Positions 17,867 to 28,700 of a stretch of DNA of 62,629 nucleotides are shown piece after piece. The DNA is taken from positions 1-62,629 of the forward strand of contig JADLDL010000027.1 in NCBI GenBank assembly GCA_020846655.1, read 5' to 3'. This stretch comes from Saprospiraceae bacterium (lineage in GTDB: Bacteria; Bacteroidota; Bacteroidia; Chitinophagales; Saprospiraceae). Position numbers and translations under genes: made by a program. Every line of letters begins with the position of its first letter. The first letter of the stretch is position 1. The notes under the pieces were generated by a model. The model was not told the DNA's origin. It did no database searches and saw only the letters and a program-made list of their open reading frames with translations.

Positions 17867-20800
17867 TCAACGATAAATTTGAACAAATCCCTTTTGCGGT
17901 GGCTCGTTGGGACCGGACTTAAAGACATAGAAATACACCCCATCGGGCAAATCTTTGCCATCCTCGCCATTAAGCGTACCCTTCCAGGCAGTGGCCGGGC
18001 TGTTGTCGTAGGGTTCAGCCTCGAAAACTTTGTCGCCCCACTGGTTGTAAATCACCAGGCTGTTGTCCCGGAAAGCACCGGAATCCAAACAGGGAATCAT
18101 CAAATAATCATTCACCCCGTCACTATTGGGGGTAATGATGTTGGGTATAAACGAACAATCGTTGTTTTTCACCAATACGGTAACCACCGCATTGTCGCAA
18201 AAATCAGGACAGGAGTTGGAACACACTTCGTACACAAAGGTCACTGGTCCTGCCGTTTCACCCGCCTGGAACACGAAGACACCGTTGCCCAGGTAGGTGT
18301 AGCCCGCCGGCAAACTGTCGAAGGTGACCGTAAAGTCCGTCACCGGTGCGAACACGTCGTTGGTCAGTACATTGATCGTATCCACGCCACCCGGGTCGAT
18401 CATGTAGTCGACATCATCATTGGCCTGCGGGTTGGTTGCCAACACCACCAGGTTCGAATCGATCGGCGTGCGGCAGCCGTTGATTTCGGCAAACACCGTG
18501 TACAAACCGGCATTGGCCGGACTGGCGATCACCGTGATCTGGCTGTTGTTCGGGTAGGCCTGGTTGGGCCCCGTCCAGGTGTAGGTAGCGCCGGGGAACG
18601 CATCCACCATGAGCACCACTTCTTCACCCGGGCAGGCTACCGGCGGATCCACGACCGGATCGAGGGGTTGCAGGCCCTGCACATTGATCGTGACCACACA
18701 TTCGGCAGTATTGCCAGCAGCATCCGTCGCAATAAACGTCAGGGTATGCACCGAGTCGGCCGCAAATACCAGCCCGGAGAACTGACCGGCCGTTTGCGCC
18801 ACCAGCGGATCGTTGCAATTGTCGTTGGCTACCGGCAGGCTAAAGAATACGCGTACGCCGTCGCAGGAGGAAATCGTATCAACTTCCGAAACAAACTCAT
18901 CCGGGTCGGACAAAATCAAGCCGCCCGCATACAAATCGACCCCCGATTCAGGGCAGGAAATGAGTGGCGCAGCGTTATCCATGATGGTTACGGTAAACGT
19001 ATCCCGGATTTGCAACCCATTGGAATCAATGGCCACATAGATCACGTCCGTAGCGCCCAGCGGGAAAATATCGCCGGGGCTCAAAGTGTCGGGAACGATC
19101 GTGATGGTCGGCGGCACACAGAACCCGGTAACACCCGGCGGCGTCCAGGTGACCGCTTGCGGGCACCCGATGATGGTGGTATCGTTCGGGAAATTGGTGA
19201 AGGCCTGGAAGGCAATGGCATTCACCGTAACGGTAAACGCGCAGGTATCAAAGTTTCCGCTGTTGTCGCTGGCCAGAATCAAGACCTCGGTAATACCCGC
19301 AAAAAACGGGTCCGAGGGTTGTTTGGTCGACACAATGGTATCCAGCCCGCAATTGTCGGTAGCCGTCGGGAACGCCCAATCCCAAACAATACCGCAAGGC
19401 GTGGCATTGTTGAACACCGTGTCTTTCGGGCAAGTCGTAAATACCGGCTTGACGTTGTCGTTTACCGCCACCAAAAAGGCGCAGGTCGACGAATTGCCCG
19501 AATCATCGATTGCCGTGTAGGTCACCGTATGAATGCCGATGGAAAACACGGTGCCCGGCAGATCGGAACTGATCAGGGTATCGAGGCCACAGTTGTCGGT
19601 AGCCGTCGGAACGGTCCAGGTCACCACGGTATCACATTGGGTAGGCGGCATATCAAACACAAAGCCCAGGGGACAGTTGCTGATAACCGGCGCCACGGAT
19701 TCCGAAACGGTTACCGTAAACGAGCAAGTGGAACTGTTGTTGCTGCCGTCGGTAGCCGTATAGACCACCACCGTCGGGCCGATGGGAAACAAACTGCCCG
19801 AAGGGTTGGAACTGCTTACAGCCACATTGGGCGAACAGTCGTCCGTAGCGCCAGGAGCCGTCCAGCTCACGTTGGCGCCACAACTGTTTTGCAGGGAAGC
19901 CATGGTTATATCAGCCGGACAAGTGTCGAGCACCGGCGCCGCCTGGTCTATGACCGTAATCGAAAAGGAGCAGGAGGCGGTATTGCCGGCATTGTCGGTA
20001 GCCAGATACGTCACCACCGTTACACCGGCGTCAAAGGTATCCTTTGGCATCGCATCGCCATCAATAGCCACATTCACATTGCAGTTGTCCGAAGCGATAG
20101 GCAGGGAAAAATCCACAATGGCCGCACAAGGGATACTATCCGGGGTAGCCAGCACATCGCCGGGGCAAATAATAATGGGCTTGGCGGTATCGGCCACGGT
20201 CACGGTAAAAGAACATTCCGAACTGTTGCCAAACACGTCGGTTGCCATGTAGGTAACCAGGCTGTCGCCGGTAGGGAAAACAGCGCCGGGTAGTGTCGAC
20301 GTGACTAAGGTAGGAGAAGGGCTGGGGGTGCAGGCATCCGTCACCAGCGGTTCTGACCAACTGGCCGTCGCCGTACAACCCTGAGCCGCCAAAACGGTAA
20401 TATCAGCCGGGCAGCCAAAGAATTCAGGCGGCGTATCGTCGATAACCGTCACGGTAATCGAACAGGTAGCCGAGTTGCCCGAATTGTCCAGCACCGTAAA
20501 CACGACCGTGGTGACGCCAGCCGGGTACACATCGCTCGGATGGTCCGATTGAATCGTATCAATCCCGCTGCACACATCAAAAGCATTGGGCGGGTCGAAG
20601 GAAACATTGGCGTTGCACTCGCTGGCTACAGCATTGGCCGTGACGTTAGCCGGGCACAACACATTGGGCGGCGTATCGTCCGAACTCTGGAAATAGCCGT
20701 TCGAGGTGACGACCGGTACAGAGTTGAAACTGTTGTTCACCGCGTCGATCGTGCCGGAGAACCCAATTTGCGAGGTGGCGTTCGGATTTTTTACCGTAAA

Positions 20801-22582
20801 ACAAATCGTAAAAAAGGTGCTGTCGTCCGGTATTTGCGGCCAGCCGCCGGCGTTGCCGCCGAAAAACTGCAAGGTGCCGTTGGGCGCGGAGTTGTACCCG
20901 AAAAACATGGTAGGCGTAAGCCCCAGGCCCGGGTATTCATTGCCAACAGAGACAAAACTCAGCACTGCCGTATCCCAAACGACGTTGAACTGGAGGCCGA
21001 TAATATTGGTAAAATCGCGCACCGTGAGGTCTACACAAACCTCTGCGCCGGTGGCCTGGCAGTCGGTAGTAACCGAATCCAGCAACAGCGTGAGGGGCGT
21101 GCCGGCATCCACGATCACCGTAAACGAGCAGGTCGCCGTGTTGCCGGCGCCATCCATAGCCGTATAGACGACTGTGGTGCTGCCGGCATTGTAGATGCCG
21201 TTGGCGGGGCCCTGGCCCTGACCGGTCGTGGCGCCGCTTTGAGCGTACGACAGAGCAATATTGCCGCTACAGTTGTCTGTCAGCGACAAGGGTTCCAGGC
21301 CGCTGACCGGGGCCGTGATGCTGCCGGTTGGCGCCATCACTGACGCGTTGGCGGGGCATTGGATAGCCGGCGCCTCCATGTCGGCAATACTTACTGCGCC
21401 GTTCACGGTCAGAAATCCGATCTCTTCGGCCGGTATGGTTTTTCCACTAAAAGCAGTGCGTGCCGTCGGTACATCGCCAAACTGAATATTGGTGCTGGAG
21501 TTGTTTCCTGCCAGCACGGTAAACGTGAGGCTAAACAACACCTCGCCATTGCCGATTGTGGTGCCATGGGGCAGGTTGCCCGTGGTCCAGGCAAAACCGA
21601 GGAAACCAGTGCCGGTTTGGGTCGTGCCAAAGTTGCTGTTGGTGAGTTGAAGGGCCGGGTTAAAATTATCCACCGATGCAAAACTAAGCATAGCAGGGTC
21701 CCAGCCCAGTGAAAATTGCAGGCCGGCAATCGAATCGAAATTCAGCGATGTGATATCGATGGTTACCATTTGGCCGCAGGACACCGTCTCGTTGGAAGCG
21801 ATGAGGGTCAGCGAATCGCCGGGCATCAGTTCCAGGTCAATCGTAAACGCGCAGGTGGCGGTGTTGCCACCTACGTCCGTAACGGTGTAGGTTACATTGG
21901 ACTGTCCGATGTTGAAGACCGCCCCGCTGGCATCCGGGTCTGCCGGAAAACTGCCGACGGTAGCGCCCGTTGTAACCCAACCGACGGATTGCACCGCACA
22001 GTTGTCGAGCAGCGAAGCCGGTTCGATAGCATTGACGGCCGTTGGAGAATTGACCATCAGCGACACATTTCCCGGACAGGAAATGGTGGGAGGTACGACA
22101 TCCACCGGATTGACCAACCCGGGTACGGTTTGAACCACCAAGTCATCGCCCAGAGGCGTAATTGCGACAATTTCTGTCGGCGTATTGGCAAACTCGATGA
22201 GCGTAGCCGGGCCTCCGATTCTGGAAAAGGCGACCGTGAGCAGCACGGTGGTGTCCGGCAAGGTCAGGCCGCTGGAGTTGGTCCAGGACAAGGTAAATTT
22301 ACCCTGGTTGATAAAACTGAGGGTATCGAAGCCGATACCGGAAAAGTTGGAATTGATTTGAGAGATATACGCATAATCCAGGTACGCAGGATTCCAGGAG
22401 AGCGAGAATTGCAAACCGGCCACGTTGTTGAATTGATATACCCGCAGGGGGATCAGGAAGGTATCTGTCGCATGACAGGGTACCGTCACTGAATCGGCTT
22501 TTAAGATCACTGTCTGGGCCCGCATAACGGCCGGTGTAAACAGTGCCGTAAAAAAGATTAAGATTAGTAGTCTATTTCTCAT
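17867..22582 (-). CDS. T9SS type B surface protein with HYR repeats and cohesin-like domains
   Basis: A 1571-residue secreted protein. After the signal peptide (IFFTALFTPAVMRA) come three cohesin-like domains (about 25-140, 255-390 and 490-620; each carries a line like GLQFSLSWNPAYLDY), interleaved with and followed by roughly ten HYR domains (PxIxCPxxxxV ... DNC ... SGNSATCSFTVTV). A PKD/Ig-like module and a cadherin-like module (LTNDVFAPVTDFTV) follow. The C-terminus is the gliding-motility-associated CHU_C/type B sorting domain (FIPNIITPNSDGVNDYL ... VIYNQWGDKVFEA). It probably acts as a surface adhesin. ATG 22582 was chosen over 22597 because it starts a clean signal peptide. SprF and PorE-like genes follow in the operon. 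Confidence 0.88.
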   Translation of the reverse strand: MRNRLLILIFFTALFTPAVMRAQTVILKADSVTVPCHATDTFLIPLRVYQFNNVAGLQFSLSWNPAYLDYAYISQINSNFSGIGFDTLSFINQGKFTLSWTNSSGLTLPDTTVLLTVAFSRIGGPATLIEFANTPTEIVAITPLGDDLVVQTVPGLVNPVDVVPPTISCPGNVSLMVNSPTAVNAIEPASLLDNCAVQSVGWVTTGATVGSFPADPDASGAVFNIGQSNVTYTVTDVGGNTATCAFTIDLELMPGDSLTLIASNETVSCGQMVTIDITSLNFDSIAGLQFSLGWDPAMLSFASVDNFNPALQLTNSNFGTTQTGTGFLGFAWTTGNLPHGTTIGNGEVLFSLTFTVLAGNNSSTNIQFGDVPTARTAFSGKTIPAEEIGFLTVNGAVSIADMEAPAIQCPANASVMAPTGSITAPVSGLEPLSLTDNCSGNIALSYAQSGATTGQGQGPANGIYNAGSTTVVYTAMDGAGNTATCSFTVIVDAGTPLTLLLDSVTTDCQATGAEVCVDLTVRDFTNIIGLQFNVVWDTAVLSFVSVGNEYPGLGLTPTMFFGYNSAPNGTLQFFGGNAGGWPQIPDDSTFFTICFTVKNPNATSQIGFSGTIDAVNNSFNSVPVVTSNGYFQSSDDTPPNVLCPANVTANAVASECNANVSFDPPNAFDVCSGIDTIQSDHPSDVYPAGVTTVVFTVLDNSGNSATCSITVTVIDDTPPEFFGCPADITVLAAQGCTATASWSEPLVTDACTPSPSPTLVTSTLPGAVFPTGDSLVTYMATDVFGNSSECSFTVTVADTAKPIIICPGDVLATPDSIPCAAIVDFSLPIASDNCNVNVAIDGDAMPKDTFDAGVTVVTYLATDNAGNTASCSFSITVIDQAAPVLDTCPADITMASLQNSCGANVSWTAPGATDDCSPNVAVSSSNPSGSLFPIGPTVVVYTATDGSNNSSTCSFTVTVSESVAPVISNCPLGFVFDMPPTQCDTVVTWTVPTATDNCGLDTLISSDLPGTVFSIGIHTVTYTAIDDSGNSSTCAFLVAVNDNVKPVFTTCPKDTVFNNATPCGIVWDWAFPTATDNCGLDTIVSTKQPSDPFFAGITEVLILASDNSGNFDTCAFTVTVNAIAFQAFTNFPNDTTIIGCPQAVTWTPPGVTGFCVPPTITIVPDTLSPGDIFPLGATDVIYVAIDSNGLQIRDTFTVTIMDNAAPLISCPESGVDLYAGGLILSDPDEFVSEVDTISSCDGVRVFFSLPVANDNCNDPLVAQTAGQFSGLVFAADSVHTLTFIATDAAGNTAECVVTINVQGLQPLDPVVDPPVACPGEEVVLMVDAFPGATYTWTGPNQAYPNNSQITVIASPANAGLYTVFAEINGCRTPIDSNLVVLATNPQANDDVDYMIDPGGVDTINVLTNDVFAPVTDFTVTFDSLPAGYTYLGNGVFVFQAGETAGPVTFVYEVCSNSCPDFCDNAVVTVLVKNNDCSFIPNIITPNSDGVNDYLMIPCLDSGAFRDNSLVIYNQWGDKVFEAEPYDNSPATAWKGTLNGEDGKDLPDGVYFYVFKSGPNEPPQKGFVQIYR

Positions 22583-22750
22583 GGCTTTAATTGTCATGCA
22601 TTATTGATTGCTGATTGTCTAGGTTGATGGTTGATGGTAAAGGTGGTGGGCGAAGGACAGGCTTTTGTTGTTAAACGCAGATTTTTACAAATCTATCTGT
22701 TTTCCTATCAAAAGCCTGCCCTCTGCCTTCCACGATCGACCAACCAGCCG
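22583..22750 (-). other. Spacer between the two large surface genes, weak hairpin
   Basis: No gene seen. An imperfect inverted repeat (AGGACAGGCTTTTG at 22654-22667 with CAAAAGCCTGCCCT at 22709-22722, one mismatch) encloses a smaller one (AGATTTTTACAAATCT). It could be a structured terminator of the upstream giant gene, but no T-run follows. Confidence 0.35.
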
Positions 22751-25700
22751 TTAGTCAATCAATATCATCTTCTTACGATCGCTATACATGGGGGTTTCCA
22801 GTTCGTACCAGTACACACCCGGGGCGCCGAATTCATCTTTACGGAACTCCACAACATTATATCCTTGCGAGAAATTACCCACTACCGTTTTGACCAGACG
22901 ACCATCGGTGCTGTATACCCGGAGGGCAGCCCGACCGGCTTGCGGCAGGCGGAAACCAATGGTGGTTTCGCTGCGGAAGGGGTTCGGCTGGTTCTGGTAC
23001 AAGGCAAAGGTCGAGCGATCCAGGTCGTTGTTGGCCAAAGCCTGTGCCCAATCGAATTCGATATCCATCGAATTACCATCGGCATCCAGCGCTTCGGCAT
23101 AGGTTACCGAAGAACCCGGGCGCAGCACATTCGACAGCGAGGTTTCGTCGGCCAATGCCTTGAAGGTCAGCGTAAACAACACTTCGCCTTCCGGCAAGGT
23201 CAGCGGGTCAACACTTACCCACAAGGTCGTCAGGTAGCCGTCGGCCAGGTGCGCGGTGCCAAAATTGGCATTGCTCAGGCCCGGCAGGGCGCCCATGTTC
23301 AAATCAGCCAGTTCCAGTACATTCGGATCAAAGGTGATCGTCATCTGGTACGCCTGGCGGCCCGTGAAGTCGCTGGCTTTGAACGGCACCGAGATCAGTT
23401 CGCCGGCACGGACCGATTGTTCTTCCAGGCGGAACTGGAAGGTATTGCCCGAACGGTTGTCGACCTGGTTGCTAATGTTGTTGACCGGCGCATTGCCCGT
23501 TACGTCGCCGATACGAATCGCATTGAAATCCATGATCGAATCGTAGCAGCAGGCAAAACTAGCGGTTTGCGGATACGGAACGCTCAAGGGGTTCGGTGAT
23601 GGGAATACATAGTTGGTCGGAATAAATTTCCAGTCCGGAGCAGCATTGGAATAGTGCTGTACCGTGCCCAGGATCAGTTGTTGTACCAGCAGGTAGTCCG
23701 GCAAGTCCACTTTTCCATTGTTGTTGACGTCGCCCGCCACATACTGGAAGGGGCTCGACAAGGTCAATACGGAGGCCGCGTGGTTTTGAATCGCCAGCAA
23801 GTCGCCGACGTTGATGCCCTGGCTGAAGTTGGACGTTACCGACTTTTTCGGCGTGATGGTGCCTGTGGTCGGCGACGGCAGCGTGAACGAGTAGGTGCCC
23901 GGAACGTCGGTGATCACCGAGTTGGTGACCGAGCCCGTGAGGCCTACTGTGACGCCCGGTACCGGGGTGCCGGCGCCAGCCCAGGTTTTAATCAAACCGG
24001 AAATAATGATATCGTCGGCAGCTACGGCGTCGATCGTTACAGAGCCAGGTACCAGGTTAGCCATCGTGGCCACGATGGTGCCGAGCGAATCCTGTTGGAA
24101 GCTCAGTACCGTCGGCGTGCCATCAATGGTCACCGGGCTGGTGGAACCCACCGGTGCGGTGCCCAGTTGGACATTCAGGTCGAAGAGTTTGTCGCCGTTG
24201 GCCAGGGTCAGCGGTGTGGCATTGGCCCAGAACACCGTCAGGCTAGTGCCGACGACCGTAATGGCCGGGCTGCCCAGGGCGGCATTCACATTGGTGTTGC
24301 CAACAATCGTACCTACCGTGGCATTGGTCACGTTCATGCTGAACGACAAACCTACCATGGCATTGAAATTGGTCACCGTCACCGGCACCTGAACGATAGC
24401 GCCTTGCGTGCCGCTCACGTTGCCCACCGTAATGGTCAATTTAGCGCCGGCCTGTACGATGGCAGTATCGGTTTGTACACAACCGGTGCCCGTATCAGTT
24501 ACCGAAACGGTGTACACCCCTGCGCCCAGGTTATTGATGGTAGCGGTGTTGCCGTTGTTGCTCCAGCTGTAGGTAAAGGTACCCGAGCCACCCGACGCAA
24601 GCGCCGTGGCCGAGCCGTTGTCGGCGCCAAAGTAGGTTTCCGCCGTGCCAGTCGTCGTCAGGTTGAACCCGGCGCCATTGCCCAGGGTTACATTGACGTT
24701 TACCGTGCAGGTGTTGGAGTTGCCATACGGGTCAACCACTGTCAGCGTAACGGCTTGCGGGCCCAGGTCAGCGCAGTCGAACGTCGACGCGTTGAGGAAC
24801 ATGGTATCGATGCCGCAGTTGTCGGAGCTGCCCAGGTCAATATCATCAGCCTGGATGGTCGCCTGCCCGTCGGTGCCCAGCGAAATCACCACGTTGTTGT
24901 TGCAAATCGCCGTGGGTTTGCTGTTGTCAATGACGTTGACCACTACCGAATCTTCGCCGACATTGCCACAGGGATCCGTTGCCGTAAAGTGTATCAGGTA
25001 GGCTCCTACGGCATAATTGCCGCTGGCAATGAGGGAATCGTTGCCCTGCGGGGCATCATTGAGCACCAGTAATTCACCCACCGGAGCACAATCAAACAGG
25101 TATTGTGAAACATCGAAGGTGACTGGCACCAGACAGTTTTGGTTGGCCGGGAAATTAGCCGACTGCACGGTGATCGTATCCGGCATCCCCAGGAATTGAG
25201 GCGCCTCGTCGTCCACTACCGTAATGGTATTGGTATACGAGATCGTGTTGCCGCAATCGTCGACCGCCGTGCGGGTGCGCGTCACTTTGTAGCTGTATTT
25301 GCCACAGAGGCCCTGTGCGATGTCTGTAGTATCCTGAACAAACATAACCGCGAGGCTGTCCGAGCAGTTGTCCGAAGCCGTGATGTTGGATGGCGGCGAC
25401 AGGTTTTCGCTGCACGAAATCGTGATGTTCACAGGGTATTGCGACAACACCGGCGCTACGGTATCGACGATATTAAACGTCTGTACGCAGGTAGCGGAAT
25501 TGTTGGCCAGGTCAGAAGCAATCCAAACGCGATGAATCAGGTAGCAATACTGGCCGCTGGTATCCGGTTCGGCCAGGTCTTCAAACGACATCGTTACGTT
25601 GTTCGGGCAGTTGTCAGTGGCGATAGCCGTGCCATGATCTTGTGTCGACAACGAATCCGTGCAGGGCACGGTTTTGTCGGTCGGGCACAGCGTGATGGTT

Positions 25701-28700
25701 GGGTCCACATTGTCCTGAATGACAATGTAGGTTTCGCACATGGAAACATTGCCGGCAGCATCCGTGACAAACAATTTGACCGGGTGTTGGGTCGCGCCGT
25801 CGGCGTCGTTGCAATCGTAGGTCAGGGAGTTGGTCGGCGTTTCCAGCGGGAGTTTGTCCAGGCGCTGAATTTTCAAACTCAGGTTGGCCGAGCAGTTGTC
25901 GTAGCTGTTGTTGTTGAACTGGGCTACGTTGACGACTACCGTACCGGAAGGCTGCAAAGAAGCGCTTACGCCATTGATACAAACAGCCGTCGGCGGTGTG
26001 CCGTCTTTGACGACTACCGTCAGGGCATACGTCGCCGAGTTGCCGGAAATATCTGTGGCGGTGAACACGACGGTGTGCGTCCCTACGGCGAAAATCGCAC
26101 TCAGGTTGGCGCCGTCGCCGGGTTCTTTGTTGTTGGTTACCGAAAGGTCGGCGCCCGTCGCACAATCCTGTACAAACGGCAGAATATTGAACGTAACGGT
26201 GTCGTCACAAGTAACCCGATCCGGATCTGTCGTGACCATCACCATTGCCGGTGCGCCAACGAACTGTGGTTTTTTCGTGTCTTTCACCGTAATCGTCCGC
26301 GTGGCAACCGCCGTATTCCCCGAGGGGTCGCTGGTCGTCCAGGTGCGGGTGATCACATAGTTGTATTTCAACAGGCCACCCGTGGTGTCTTGGGTAGATA
26401 CCTGTATGGGCGTAATCGTAGAGGTGCCGGCGCAGGCATCCGTAGCGGTGAGCGTCACCGGGGCCGGGATCGTGTCGCAAGCCTCGATGGTTATATTAAC
26501 CGGTGGGGTGGACAGGATCGGCGAAGTCACGTCTTTCACCGTGATTGTCGTCGAACAGGTAGCCGGGTTGTCTTTGGCATCTTTCACTGTCAGGGTCACA
26601 GCAGTTGGGCTGGGACCGGCGTTGGAACAGTTCAACGTTGCCGGGCTGACGCTGTAGGTCAAGGGGCCGCAATCGTTCGGATCGTAACTGCCGTTGTTCA
26701 ACTGCGTCGGCAACACACTGACGGCGCCGGTCACAGGGTCCAGGTTGAGCGTCAGGTTGGGCACACAGATGGCAACCGGCGGGAAGTTGTCTACCAATAC
26801 GGTGATGTTCTGCGGCTGCGTGCTGATGTTGCCGTTGCCGTCGTTGTACACCCAGGTAATGACATAGTTGCCCGGACTCAGTTGGTACGACGGCGGGTTC
26901 GTGTTGAGGAAGGGACCTACCGGCGTCGAGGGCGTGCCGTAGATCGTCGGAGCATTCGGGTTGCAGGGGTCGGTTGCCGAGGGGGCAAACACCACGAGCG
27001 TACCGCAAGAGTCGATCAGTGCCGGCAGTACAGCAACCGTCGGGATCGGCGCGTCGCCATCCACCAGGGTCACCGTGAACGTGCAGGTAGAGGTATTGTA
27101 ACCTTCGTCGCCGGTAATGACAATCGAAAACTGGTTGCCGGCTGCCGGTGCGTTGGGCGCGAAAATGGCCCCCAAGGTCGTACCCGGCGCAATACTTTGC
27201 GTAACGGCGACATTACCCGGGCAGTTGTCGGCTACTTGTACGAGGTTGGTATAGTTCGGAATTTGAGCCGTCGGGCAGGTGGCCGCCAGGATTTGGTTCG
27301 GCGGGCAAGTCAGCGCAGGCGCCTGTACGTCCTGTACCTCTACCGTGAAGGAGCAGGTAGACGAGTTGCCCACCGCATCCGTGGCGATATAGGAAACCGT
27401 GGTAACCCCTACCGGAAATTGAGCAGTCGGGAACACCTGGAACGAGAAGGTCGCATTGTAGTCAAACGGATTCGTCAGGTTAACCGGCACCGAAACCGTG
27501 GCATTGTCGATGTTTTCCGTGATCGTAAAATCAAGGCAATCACCAACATGACCGAAGAAGGAATTCGGACGAGCCCAGGTAAACAGGTTAGAGCAGGATC
27601 CCGTGGTATTCGGAAAGACATACGTCTTGCCACAGTTGCTTTCGTAGCCGTTGAAAAAGATGGGCGCCTGGGTGTCGTCTACGTTGATGGTCTGCGAAAC
27701 ACTGGAGGTATTGCCGCAAGCGTCAGACACAAACCAGGTAACCACCGTGGTGCCTATCGGGAAGAAGGCCACCGGAATGGTATCGCCGGCTACCGGAACC
27801 AGCACATCCACAAAACCGTAGTCGGGCGTAGGATAGTCAATGGTGTATGAGAGGCTCAATTGCGAAAAATCCGAGCAGTTGTCCGAGACGTTGCTGGCCG
27901 TAATGGCCAGGGTCAGCGGAGCGTCGCAGAAATTCGGGTCGTCGGTTTGCAGGTTGATTTCGTCTTCCACCGTAAAGACTGGCTGCACCACATCCTGTAC
28001 AAAAATGGATTGGGATACCGTGGTCGTATTGCCGGAGTCGTCGCTGGCTTTCCAGGTGCGGATAATGGTTTTGGAGTTCAGGCACAGGCCCGGCAATACC
28101 AGGTCGGCCAGTTGAACCACTTCTACGCTCAGATCACAATTGTCGCTCACGCCCGAGAACGTGCCCGTGTTGGCCGGCGCTGTCGAAGCGTCGCAACTAA
28201 TGGTCACGTTGGCCGGAGCGGTAATCGCCGGCGAAGTCACGTCTTTTACCAAAACATTTTGGGTGCAAACCGCCGTATTGCCGGCAGCGTCCGTCACTTT
28301 CAAGGTCAGGACATGTGTGCCCAGGTCAGCGCAATTGAATTCATACAAGGCATCGTAAGCGCTTCCATTGAAAGAAATATCATACCCCATCGGGCAGGCC
28401 GGGAAGGTATTGTCTGTGCTGTTGTTGTCTACCACAGCGGCATTCAACAAATAGGTGCCATCCGGCTCCAGTTCAATCGGCGACACGTTGTTGCACAGCG
28501 CAACCGGCAGCAGGTTGTCTACTACCGTCACCGTGGACGCACAGGTGGACGTGTTGCCCGAGCCGTCCGTGATTTGCAAGGTGTAGGTGTTCGTGCCGAG
28601 GTTGTTGCAGGTATACACCACGTTCGGCGAAGTGAACGTGAAGAAACAGTTGTCCGTGCTGAGGTTGTCTACCTGTGGCGCGGTCACTGTTACCGTACCC

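Noticed and set aside
17768-20293. 841-residue plus-strand reading frame rich in Arg and His
   Set aside because: Antisense to the type B HYR gene; the repeated Arg/Gly/His pattern mirrors the HYR codons and lacks any known motif.
25139-27850. 903-residue plus-strand reading frame
   Set aside because: Antisense to the giant HYR gene, which has a signal peptide, domains and sorting signal; the antisense frame has none.
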